Origin: Chloroflexota bacterium
GTDB lineage: Bacteria; Chloroflexota; Anaerolineae; Promineifilales; Promineifilaceae
Assembly (NCBI GenBank): GCA_018004935.1
Contig: JAGNBF010000011.1
Location: 30,450-94,449, forward strand
Direction: 5' to 3'
Length of the DNA: 64,000 nt
Shown one piece after another: positions 35,780 to 45,000 of the stretch. The position numbers and the translations under genes are program-made. The stretch's first letter is position 1, and each line of letters starts with the position of its first letter. A model generated the notes under the pieces. That model searched no databases. It worked only from the letters and a program-made list of their open reading frames with translations, and was not told the origin of the DNA.

Positions 35780-37168
35780 TTAATCCTTAGATACGGGAAG
35801 CCAAAACACAGAATTAGGTGGTGTCATTCCCTCATTTGGAGGTAATAGCAAGTGAGTACCACCATCTTCTATAGATAAGACATTTAACGCAGTTCCACTT
35901 GGATAGATCAACCAATTACTATCTGGTGACCAGCGTACCCAATCAACAGAAAATCCCAACTGGTAGTCACGTTGTTCAGTAGAAGCTGGAGCAATCATCA
36001 AAATACCGGCGTACTCCCCCACTCTATAGCCAGCGGCTACATATTTTCCGTCTGGTGACCAAAATGGTTCAGAAATATAGTCAGCGTTAAAAAGTTCTTT
36101 CTCTGTTCTTGTCTCAGTATCCCAAATAAATAGTGAAGTATTTTGTGTATAGGCTAAGGAGTAGCCATCTGGTGACCAATTGCTAAAGTAAAATTGCTGT
36201 TCAGAACCCAATGTAATAAGGTCAAGCGTGTTGACATCAAGTACAAACAAGCCCTTGTAATTTTCACGACTAAAAACCAAAGATTGACCGTCAAAAGACC
36301 ATTTAAAATTAACAAAATTGCGGCCAACATTTTCTGCAAGCTTAACAAACTGGCGTTGATTTAAGTCGAACAACATCACATCAGTAGATACTTCCATAAA
36401 GCGATTATCAGGTAAGCCAACACTTTGTATGACAATCAAAGCTATTGATTGGCCATCCGGTGATACTTGAACATGGGATATATAGTTGTAGGGTTCACCT
36501 TCAATTGGATTTGGCGGATTATTTGTTAAAGCTTCTAAAAAGAGACCATCGGTGTTAATCAGAAGCAAGTTAGTATCATCAGCATATATAATTCCTTGTT
36601 GGTCTGGGAGCCAGGAAAGATCGTTAAATTTTTCGCTACCGTTCACTGGGGTTAACAAGTGATCTTGCAGGTTAAAAAGATACATTTTATGGACAAATTC
36701 GCTCTCAGAAACCCGCATAGCGAAAACACCACCACTTGACGAAGGGTAAATTTTGGATACTAGACCTATAGGAAGTGGTTGAATCGTCCAGTCATCTGGC
36801 TGACTGCCTGGAAGAGCCAAAAATAAGTTATTAACTATCTCTAACCCCGGTCCTGGTTCTGATGAATCTGACTTAGGAGTTTGGGTAAAAATAACCGAAC
36901 CGGGGGCAAAAGGAACTGTATGAGTAGAAACAATTGTCGGCGTTTCCACAGGCAGTGAAGGAAGTGGTGATACGGTTAAAGTAGCCGTAGGCACAGATAC
37001 CGTCAGCGTAGGCGTCGGTAAAAGTGTCTCTACCGGAGTGCCTGTCATAACTGGAGTAGGCAACTCCTCGGTAGAAGCGGTGGCAACCAGAGTGGGTAAA
37101 GGCGTTGCCGTGCAACCAACAAGAATCAGTGTCGTCAGCAAGATCAGAATAAACGATGTCCGTTTCAT
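35780..37168 (-). CDS. TolB-like beta-propeller lipoprotein, paralogue 1
   Basis: Encodes 462 residues. Lipobox LILVGCTA at about residue 18, a Thr-Pro linker (20-90), then WD40-like/PD40 blades marked by SPDGQSIALIV, SFDGQSLVFSR, SPDGYSLAYTQ, SPDGKYVAAGY and SPDSNWLIYPS. This marks an extracellular seven-bladed propeller of the TolB type that probably binds a protein or glycan. Close paralogues are at 37293-38684 (nearly alignable throughout) and 39690-41078. It lies 26 bases upstream of the M23 gene. Confidence 0.88.
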   Translation of the reverse strand: MKRTSFILILLTTLILVGCTATPLPTLVATASTEELPTPVMTGTPVETLLPTPTLTVSVPTATLTVSPLPSLPVETPTIVSTHTVPFAPGSVIFTQTPKSDSSEPGPGLEIVNNLFLALPGSQPDDWTIQPLPIGLVSKIYPSSSGGVFAMRVSESEFVHKMYLFNLQDHLLTPVNGSEKFNDLSWLPDQQGIIYADDTNLLLINTDGLFLEALTNNPPNPIEGEPYNYISHVQVSPDGQSIALIVIQSVGLPDNRFMEVSTDVMLFDLNQRQFVKLAENVGRNFVNFKWSFDGQSLVFSRENYKGLFVLDVNTLDLITLGSEQQFYFSNWSPDGYSLAYTQNTSLFIWDTETRTEKELFNADYISEPFWSPDGKYVAAGYRVGEYAGILMIAPASTEQRDYQLGFSVDWVRWSPDSNWLIYPSGTALNVLSIEDGGTHLLLPPNEGMTPPNSVFWLPVSKD

Positions 37169-37292
37169 GATTCACCTTGTCCGAATAACAACGAGGTAGG
37201 CAAGGACGCAAAGCGTCTGGGGGAGCATTCCACGTAGAACGTGGAATGAGCAGGGAGCGAGCAGGTAATACTTTCCTGCTTAATGTATAGGG

Positions 37293-38684
37293 TTACTCTT
37301 GAATGGTAGAATGAAGCCAGAATACGGACTGAGGTGGGTTCATCTCTTCATTGGACGGCAACAACAGATAACTGATGCCATCTGCAATTGAAAGAACCTG
37401 TAAAGCTGTTCCTGCCGGATAAACAAGCCATTGATTATCTGGGGACCAACGAAGCCAATCTACGGAAAAACCTAATAAATACTCTTGTTGCTCACCTGTT
37501 GCTGGATCAAGGAGCATAATCCCTGCTCGTTCCTCTACTCTGAAACCAATGGCTATATAATTCCCGTCTGGAGACCAATATGGCTTGCTGATATGCTCCC
37601 CTTGAGTAAGCTCTCGACTCATGCGACTCTGTTTGTCCCATAGTGATAAAGTTGTATGATGTGCATAAGCAAGTAACTGCCCATTTGGTGACCAATTACT
37701 AAAATAGGGGGCAACTAAATCATCACCTAATGTCAAAACTTCCAAGCGATTGACATCAAAAACATATAGACCTTTATTGTGCTCGTGGGTAAAAACAAAT
37801 AATTCACTATCCACCGCCCACTGAAGATCAACAAAGTAACTGCCAACATTATCAGCGACGATAACATGTTGATGTTGCTCTATGTCGAATAGTCCCAGGT
37901 CCCTGGATGTGGGCAGAAATCCGTTATCAGGTAAACCTATGCCACGCATTACCTTTGTAGCTATCCACAATCCATCGGGGGACACTTCTAAATCAGTAAA
38001 ATAAGTGTAAGGTTCACCATCAATGGGGGATGGGTTATCAGTTAGAGCTTCTACTAAAAGATCACTGGTATCAACTGAGAACAGGTTAGCTGACTTAGCG
38101 TATAGAACGGTTTGACCATCGGGCCACCAGGAAAGATCAGAAAATTTTTCCGTGTCAGGAACGGGTATCAATTGTTTATTCAATAAAAAATACAGAGCTA
38201 ATTGTTCTACCTGGAAGTTGTCAATATACCTCATGGCTAAAGTCGTTTCATCAGGAGAAGGGTGAATTTCCCATACTAAACCGACAGGCAACGGCGTAAT
38301 AGTCCAGGCATCGGGTTGACTTCCCGGAATAGCCCAAAATAAGTTATCCACTATCTCTAATCCCGGTCCTGGTTCTGATGACTTTGACTTAGGGGTTTGG
38401 GTAAAAATGACCGAACCGGGGGCAAAAGGAATTGTACGAGTAGAAACAATCGTTGGCGTTTCTGTAGGCAGTGAAGGAAGTGGTGATATGGTTAAAGTAG
38501 CAGTGGGCACAGGTACCGTCAGCGTAGGCGTCGGTAAAAGTGTCTCTACCGGAGTGTTTGTCACAAGTGGGGTAGGCAAGTCCTCGGTGGAAACTGTGGC
38601 AACCAGGGTGGGTAAAGGCGTTGCCGTGCAACCAACAAGAATGAGAGTCAGCAACAAAGTCAAAACAAGTGATGTCCGTTTCAT
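37293..38684 (-). CDS. TolB-like beta-propeller lipoprotein, paralogue 2
   Basis: Encodes 463 residues with the same layout as its neighbour: lipobox LILVGCTA, Thr-Pro linker, PD40 blades (SPDGLWIATKV, SPNGQLLAYAH, SPDGNYIAIGF, SPDNQWLVYPA). The signal peptide and linker are almost identical to paralogue 1, which indicates recent duplication. The function is unknown beyond a surface propeller. Confidence 0.88.
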   Translation of the reverse strand: MKRTSLVLTLLLTLILVGCTATPLPTLVATVSTEDLPTPLVTNTPVETLLPTPTLTVPVPTATLTISPLPSLPTETPTIVSTRTIPFAPGSVIFTQTPKSKSSEPGPGLEIVDNLFWAIPGSQPDAWTITPLPVGLVWEIHPSPDETTLAMRYIDNFQVEQLALYFLLNKQLIPVPDTEKFSDLSWWPDGQTVLYAKSANLFSVDTSDLLVEALTDNPSPIDGEPYTYFTDLEVSPDGLWIATKVMRGIGLPDNGFLPTSRDLGLFDIEQHQHVIVADNVGSYFVDLQWAVDSELFVFTHEHNKGLYVFDVNRLEVLTLGDDLVAPYFSNWSPNGQLLAYAHHTTLSLWDKQSRMSRELTQGEHISKPYWSPDGNYIAIGFRVEERAGIMLLDPATGEQQEYLLGFSVDWLRWSPDNQWLVYPAGTALQVLSIADGISYLLLPSNEEMNPPQSVFWLHSTIQE

Positions 38685-38748
38685 GGTTCACCTCGGTATG
38701 GCCCGGCGGGGACACCGGCCACAGCATCTGAGTTGTAGGGATACGACT

Positions 38749-39660
38749 TTAAGAAGCGGGGGCAACGAGCCACACGGGATGGCGGGTGATCAATCCTGGT
38801 GGGCTGATGGCAACAGGACTCTCTCCAGGTTGGAGAAGCCAGACGGCATCACCGGCGGTAAAGGCCAGTTGTTGACCATCCAGCGACCAGACCGGATCAT
38901 ACACCAGCGTTGCGCTGAATTGGGTCAGGGGGATGACCGTGCCGGTGTGGATGTCTACCTGATAAATGTTGCTGTGCAGGAGTTCGGCGTAATACGTGGC
39001 GCGTGTCGAGTTGGGGTTTTCCCGTTTGATGTAGGTAAGTGTCGCCCCATCGGGCGACCAGACGGGTGGGTAGCCATGCCCGGCATCTACTTCGTCCAGG
39101 CGCACGGCGGGTTCACCTTGCGCTCCGGCCAGCCATAATTCGCCAAGTGTAGAATAAGAATCATGTTCTTCATGCAATAACTGCACATAAAGGCCAAAAC
39201 CTAAATAATGATTAGAAGGATGGTGCCAGTTAGCCACAGTGACTTTACCATCCGCGGCCGCAAGCACAGGTTCATATTTCATGATAATGTCTATACCAGC
39301 ATGTTCATCATATCCATAGTTATCAGGATAATAGGTAGGAGCCGCAGTAGGTACCACACTAGGCAATGGTGTAGCAACAGGTGTTACAGTAACAGGATCG
39401 TGTTGCACACCATCATGGTGCAAAACCCAATTATTGGTGTCACTACAAACGATTGCACATGGCAAGTCATGATCAAAAACATTGGTAACAACTTTTTGCC
39501 CGTAATAAATCGGCCCGAGAAATGGCACTGGAGGTTCTTGACCTTGAAAAAGTGCATATGCAGGAATCCTTTCGCCCCCCCCTCTTGTAAATAACCAAAT
39601 AATGACTACCCAAGAGGTTGTTTGTATGATTACGGTCCAGAGAGTATTCTTTTTGTTCAT
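38749..39660 (-). CDS. Chimeric M23 N-terminal / TolB C-terminal protein
   Basis: Encodes 303 residues. Up to about residue 165 it parallels the M23 protein at 33771 (PFLGPIYYGQ, NVFDHDLP, YGYDEHAGIDI, PVLAAADGKVTVANW, GFGLYVQLLHEEHD). It then switches at YSTLGELWLAGAQGEPAVRL into propeller blades ending in RHPVWLVAPAS, the same ending as the broken gene at 41143. The YGHL and HLHFEL motifs of M23 are lost, so it cannot be an active peptidase. I chose ATG 39660, preceded by GAGGG; an ATG at 39693 overlaps the previous stop by 4 bases and is possible. Confidence 0.75.
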   Translation of the reverse strand: MNKKNTLWTVIIQTTSWVVIIWLFTRGGGERIPAYALFQGQEPPVPFLGPIYYGQKVVTNVFDHDLPCAIVCSDTNNWVLHHDGVQHDPVTVTPVATPLPSVVPTAAPTYYPDNYGYDEHAGIDIIMKYEPVLAAADGKVTVANWHHPSNHYLGFGLYVQLLHEEHDSYSTLGELWLAGAQGEPAVRLDEVDAGHGYPPVWSPDGATLTYIKRENPNSTRATYYAELLHSNIYQVDIHTGTVIPLTQFSATLVYDPVWSLDGQQLAFTAGDAVWLLQPGESPVAISPPGLITRHPVWLVAPAS

Positions 39661-39689
39661 CTCAATTTCCCTCAAATTACGGCGTTTTT

Positions 39690-41078
39690 TCATTGATCAG
39701 CTAACCATAAAATTTGTTCTGGCGAGCGAGTATTAACGGGCATCTCCAGTAACAACTGGGTCTCATTCCCGTCTCTATGAACGATATAAAGACCTGACAA
39801 ACCATCCTGGATACCCCAAAACAACAACCATTCACCATCGGGTGACCACGCAAGTAACTCATTAGCTTGTAAATCTTTTCCGGTCAGTAATTGGGTAACA
39901 TTTAGTGTGGTTGTATCTATCAAGGACAAAGTATTCAGATTATTACATACACACGTAACAGCTAAGTCTTGTCCATTAACCGACCAAATAGGATTACCAA
40001 TATGCTCTCCTTCGAAAAGAAGGGTTGTTGTCATTGTGCTAGTTTCCAACATGAACAAACTTGTTTGTTGCTCAGTGCGATGTAGGTAAGCTAGATGAGA
40101 ACTGTCAGGCGACCAGGAAGGTTTGTTAAATGCATAATCGTCCAGGAATACAATTTCATATTCATCTAAACTAACGACTAGAATGCCTCGATCAACCAAC
40201 TTATTTGACACAAACCATTTGCTGTCTGGAGACCAGAACATACTGGTAGGACTGGTTAATTGATCCGTCATGACTTCTTTCATTAAGTCAGTACTAGTAT
40301 CAAAAAAAACAATTCTTCCAGAGGAGTCATTTAGATGAATAGCTAAAAAATTACCATCAGGTGACCAATTCAGGAAACCTATATGTTTAGGAAATTCATC
40401 CATTAATGGTGTAGGAGCCAAGTCTGTTAGCGAAACTTTCCATACCGTTTTATCAACCCCATAAATTAGAGCCTCGTTATCAGGTACCCAACTTAATCCA
40501 CCAATACCAAAATAATGATCGGCAACCAAAACTTGAAAATCTTGGGTTACTAAGTTGTATACATAAATGGAATTGCGATCCCAGAAACTATCGCCATCCG
40601 AATCTTTTTGCACGGTAAAAGCTAACATCGTTTGGTCAGGAGAAAGAGCCACTGACGGAAAACTTGGTGCTTCATAGGACAGGTCAAGCCATTCATCCAA
40701 GACCGTTTCAACCGAGCCGTTTGCAGGGGTAATAACAAATAAGTTCTCTTTGGGTTCTGAGCCTGGTTCACCAGGTCTTTCTAATATTGTTGGGTCCCAA
40801 AAGAAAATAATTTGCCCGGTTGGCATAGGGTTAAGACTAGGGGGGGCGGTCGGCAAGATAGTGGTCGGTGTAAGCGTAGGTACATCTGTCGGCGGGGAAG
40901 GGATTGTCGCCGGGGAAGTTGCGGTTTCGATAACGGCAACGATCTCTGTAGGGGTTAAAGTTGGCGTCGTGGTTTCCGTTGCCGGTATAGAGGAAGTGGC
41001 CGTAGGGGCTGGCGTGGCCGTACAGCTTACTAACACCAGGATCAGCAACAAAGTCAAAACAAGTGATGTCCGTTTCAT
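39690..41078 (-). CDS. TolB-like beta-propeller lipoprotein, paralogue 3
   Basis: Encodes 462 residues. Signal peptide and lipobox LVLVSCTA are nearly identical to paralogue 2, and the linker and propeller are more diverged. Blades show SPDQTMLAFTV, SPDGNFLAIHL, SPDSKWFVSNK, SPDSSHLAYLH and SPDGEWLLFWG. The stop overlaps or adjoins the start of the chimeric gene, so they are co-transcribed. Confidence 0.88.
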   Translation of the reverse strand: MKRTSLVLTLLLILVLVSCTATPAPTATSSIPATETTTPTLTPTEIVAVIETATSPATIPSPPTDVPTLTPTTILPTAPPSLNPMPTGQIIFFWDPTILERPGEPGSEPKENLFVITPANGSVETVLDEWLDLSYEAPSFPSVALSPDQTMLAFTVQKDSDGDSFWDRNSIYVYNLVTQDFQVLVADHYFGIGGLSWVPDNEALIYGVDKTVWKVSLTDLAPTPLMDEFPKHIGFLNWSPDGNFLAIHLNDSSGRIVFFDTSTDLMKEVMTDQLTSPTSMFWSPDSKWFVSNKLVDRGILVVSLDEYEIVFLDDYAFNKPSWSPDSSHLAYLHRTEQQTSLFMLETSTMTTTLLFEGEHIGNPIWSVNGQDLAVTCVCNNLNTLSLIDTTTLNVTQLLTGKDLQANELLAWSPDGEWLLFWGIQDGLSGLYIVHRDGNETQLLLEMPVNTRSPEQILWLADQ

Positions 41079-41142
41079 GGTTCACCTCGGTATGGCCCGG
41101 CGAGGACACCGGCCACAGCCCTTAAGTTGTATGGATACGGCT

Positions 41143-41763
41143 TTAAGGAGTAGGGGCAACAAGCCACACAGGATGGCGGGTGGCTTCATACGTTCCGGCG
41201 GGTAAGGGGAGTAAGGTTTGGGCTGTGCCCGCGGCCGCGACCAACCACACCTGTTGTTCATCTGTCTGGCGAAACAAAAACCAGTTTCCACCCGGTGACC
41301 AGTCCATAAAATAACCTCGTGTGCCGGTGGCGGGTTCCGCTCCCGGATTATGCCAATCAAAAATACGCACAAAGAGATCGGCTTCACAATTATATTGCAC
41401 GGCCACATAACGTCCATGAGGGGAAGCTGTCAGGCTATCAGTGAGGCAACTGGCGGGATCGGGCTGGCTGAAAAAGGCAAGGGGAGAAAAACTTTCTGCC
41501 AGTGCTCCATCGGGGGTTAAAGGGTAAGCCAAAAGGTTTACCGGCAGTTCGCTGGAAGGCACTCCCCCCTGGTCTGTGGTTAAACCGGGATAGGTGGCAA
41601 AAGCCAGATGAGAGGCCAGCCACGCCTATGGCGTGGCTGGCCCGGGGATAATAGCTTGATTGGAGATGAGGTTGGTGGGAAGGATAGCCACATAAGCCAA
41701 CAAAACAATCGCCGTAAAAACAATCGTGCCACCATTCAGGAACCAAAGAAAACGTTGACGCAT
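41143..41763 (-). pseudogene. TolB-like gene interrupted by an in-frame stop in a hairpin
   Basis: From ATG 41763 the frame encodes a signal segment (MRQRFLWFLNGGTIVFTAIV), reaches TAG at 41628-41626 after 45 codons, and then continues in the same frame into PD40-like blades (SPHGRYVAVQY, SPGGNWFLFRQ) to the stop at 41143. The TAG is in the loop of a 13-bp perfect hairpin (41614-41642), apparently an inserted repeat. It is either a pseudogene or two products; re-initiation at GTG 41562 would give a 139-residue blade fragment without a signal peptide. Confidence 0.7.
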
Positions 41764-42018
41764 GGTTTTTATCCTTTATTCAGTTGATTACAGCATTTAA
41801 AAGAAGTGCAAAGAATACTGTTAATTCTATCAGAGTTTAACGAGAAAAAGCAAATTCTGCCTAAACTGCGGCCGCGCCGTCAGTTCGACGAGACAGGCAA
41901 AAGAAGCCATAATCAGGCCAGTTTGCTAGGCAAATTGTAAATGGTGAATCGTGAATGGTGAACGCACCACACTGGTTACTGATTACTGTTCACTTCCCCC
42001 ACCATAGGAGAATCTCGT
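41764..42018. other. Upstream region of the pullulanase and the divergent TolB array
   Basis: 255 bases. They contain one GCGGCCGC (41868) and short GTGAATGGTGAAC-type repeats (41940-41990) just before the pullulanase. I see no LacI-type operator like those at 8166-8240. Confidence 0.5.
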
Positions 42019-45000
42019 ATGAAACCCAAACCCCTTATTCGCTGGCCTCTTTTTTTACGTGGCTGGCTTTTACTGTTCCTGTTAGGTTTGGCCGGAACCG
42101 CGGCCGCGACGCCCCCCACCCAAAGTGAAGACCCGGCCTCGCTCCCCCCGCCGGAATCCGTCACCATCGCCGGAACACTCCAGCCCGAAGTCGGCTGTTC
42201 CGGCGTCTGGAACACCACCTGCGAAGAAAGTTCGCTCACCTACGACGCCGAAGATGATCTCTGGCTGGCGACGTGGGAGCTACCCGCCGGTTACTACGAA
42301 TACAAAGCCGCTCTTAATGGCTCCTGGGAAGACAATTACGGCCTCAACGCCGAATATTACGGCCCCAACATCCCCCTGGAACTGGCCGAAGATACCACCG
42401 TCACCTTCTGGTACGACCACAAAACCCGTTGGGTTAGCGACAGCGTCAACAGTCTGTTTGTCATCGTGGCTGGTAACTTCCAATCAGAGTTAGGCTGTGC
42501 TGAAGATGGACTGGCCGATTGTTACCAATCACTCCTGCAAGACCCCAACGGTGATGGCATCTACACCTTCGTCACCGGCAGTATCCCGCCCGGCGATTAT
42601 GAAGTGACCGGTATCCTGCCCGGCGCGGAGCAGGCCCTTCCCTTCACGCTGACCGAGGGGCAGGCCATCCTGTTCACCTACAACCCGGCAGACGGAACCC
42701 TGGAAACGACGATTGGTAATGCGGCGGAGATGATCACGGTCGCGGCCGCGCCCACCGGTCTCCCCGCCCCCGCCACCGCCACCCCCAACACCGTCACCAT
42801 CCCCGGAACCATCCAGAGCGTGCTCGGCTGTCCCGGTGACTGGTTACCCGACTGTGACCTCACCTACCTGGTCTTCGACGAAGAAGATCAGCTGTGGACG
42901 GCCACCTTCACCATTCCCGCCGGAGATTACGAATACAAAGCCGCCATCAACGACACCTGGGACATCAACTTTGGCCTCAACGCCGAACCCGGCGGCCCCA
43001 ACATCCCCCTCTCCCTGGCCGAAGAGACCGCCGTCACCTTCTTCTTTGACCCGTACACCGGCTGGGTTGCCGACAGCGTCAACAACCTGGTCGCCAACGT
43101 GCCCGGCAGTTTCCAGGCCGCCATCGGTTGCCCCGAAGATTGGATGCCCGCCTGCCTGCGCTCCTGGCTCCAGGACCCTGACGGCGACGGCACCTTCACC
43201 TACATGACCGACAAAATCCCCGCCGGTGAATACGAAGCCAAAGTCGCCATCAACCAGGATTGGGGTGAAAATTATGGCGAAGGGGGGTCTGCCGGGGGGG
43301 CCAATATCCCATTCTCCGTGCCCGAAAACAATACGCCTATGGTCTTTAACTACGATTCCGCTTCCCATCTCCTGACCATCCGCGCCCTGAGTGAAGGGGC
43401 GGCCCAGGGTAACATCAAACAACCCAAGGCCCATTGGGTCTCGGCCAACACCATCGCCTGGGAGATCGAACCCGCTCCCGGCAACACCTACAAATTCCAT
43501 TACACCCCCACCGGCGGCGCATTGAGTCTGGCACTCGATGGGGTAACGGGTGGGGCCAGCCTGCCCCTCACCGTGGATCCCAACGGCCTGAGCGACGCCA
43601 TCAAAGCCAAATTCCCCCATCTGGACGATTACACCGCCCTGACCTTCAATCCCGATGACCTGGATCAGGTGCGTATCGCTTTGAAGGGGCAAGTGGCCGT
43701 CTCCGCTTACAATAGCGATGGGGAACTGCTCGATGCCACCGGCCTGCAAATTCCCGGCGTGTTGGATGATCTATACACCTACGATGGGCCATTGGGCGTG
43801 ACCTACGAGGGGGATGTGCCCACCTTGCGCGTCTGGGCACCCACGGCGCGGGGAGTCAAATTGCACCTGTTTACGGACGCCAACACCGAATCCAGCGACG
43901 TTGTCCCCATGCGGATTGACCCGGATACCGGCGTCTGGAGCGTTACCGGTGAACCGGGCTGGAACGGCCTGTTCTACCTCTACGAAGTGCAGGTATTTGT
44001 TCCGTCCACCGGGGCTGTCGAGACCAACCTCGTCACCGACCCGTACTCCATTAGCCTGTCTACCAACAGCACTCGGAGCCAGATCGTCAACCTGAACGAC
44101 CCCGCCCTCATGCCCGAAGGCTGGACAACGCTGGAAAAACCCCCATTGGCCGCCCCGGAAGACATTGTGGTGTATGAACTGCACATCCGCGATTTCAGTG
44201 CCAATGATCCCACCGTGCCCGCCGAGCATCAGGGCAAATATCTGGCCTTCACCGACGTTGAATCCAATGGGATGCAACATCTGATCAGTCTGGCCCAGGC
44301 CGGTCTGACCCATCTGCACCTGCTCCCCTCGTTCGACATCGCCACCATTGAAGAAGATAGTTCGCTGTGGGTGGAAGCGGATCCCGCAGAATTAGCCGCC
44401 CTGCCCGCCAACTCCGAGGAGCAACAGGCCATCCTCGCCCCCCTGCGTGACACCGATGGCTTCAACTGGGGGTATGACCCGTACCATTACAATGTGCCCG
44501 AAGGCAGTTACGCCACCGACCCCAACGGCGCGACCCGCATTTTGGAATATCGCCAGATGGTGCAATCGCTCAACCAGAACGGCCTGCGCGTGGTGGCCGA
44601 TGTGGTGTACAACCACACCAACGCCAGCGGCCAGAGTGACCGCTCGGTGCTGGACCGGATTGTGCCCGGTTATTATCATCGGTTGAACAGTAGCGGCCGC
44701 GTCGAAACCAGCACTTGTTGCCAGAACACCGCCAGCGAACACAACATGATGCGGAAACTCATGATTGACTCGGCCGTGCTCTGGGCCACCGTCTACAAAA
44801 TTGACGCCTTCCGCTTCGACCTGATGGGCCACCACATGCGCGACGACATGATCGCCCTGCAAGACGCCCTGCACAGCCTCACGCTTGAAGAAAACGGCGT
44901 AGACGGTTCGAGCATCTACATCTACGGCGAAGGCTGGGACTTCGGCGAAGTGGGCGGCAACAACCGGGGCATCAACGCCACCCAACGCAACATGGCCGGA

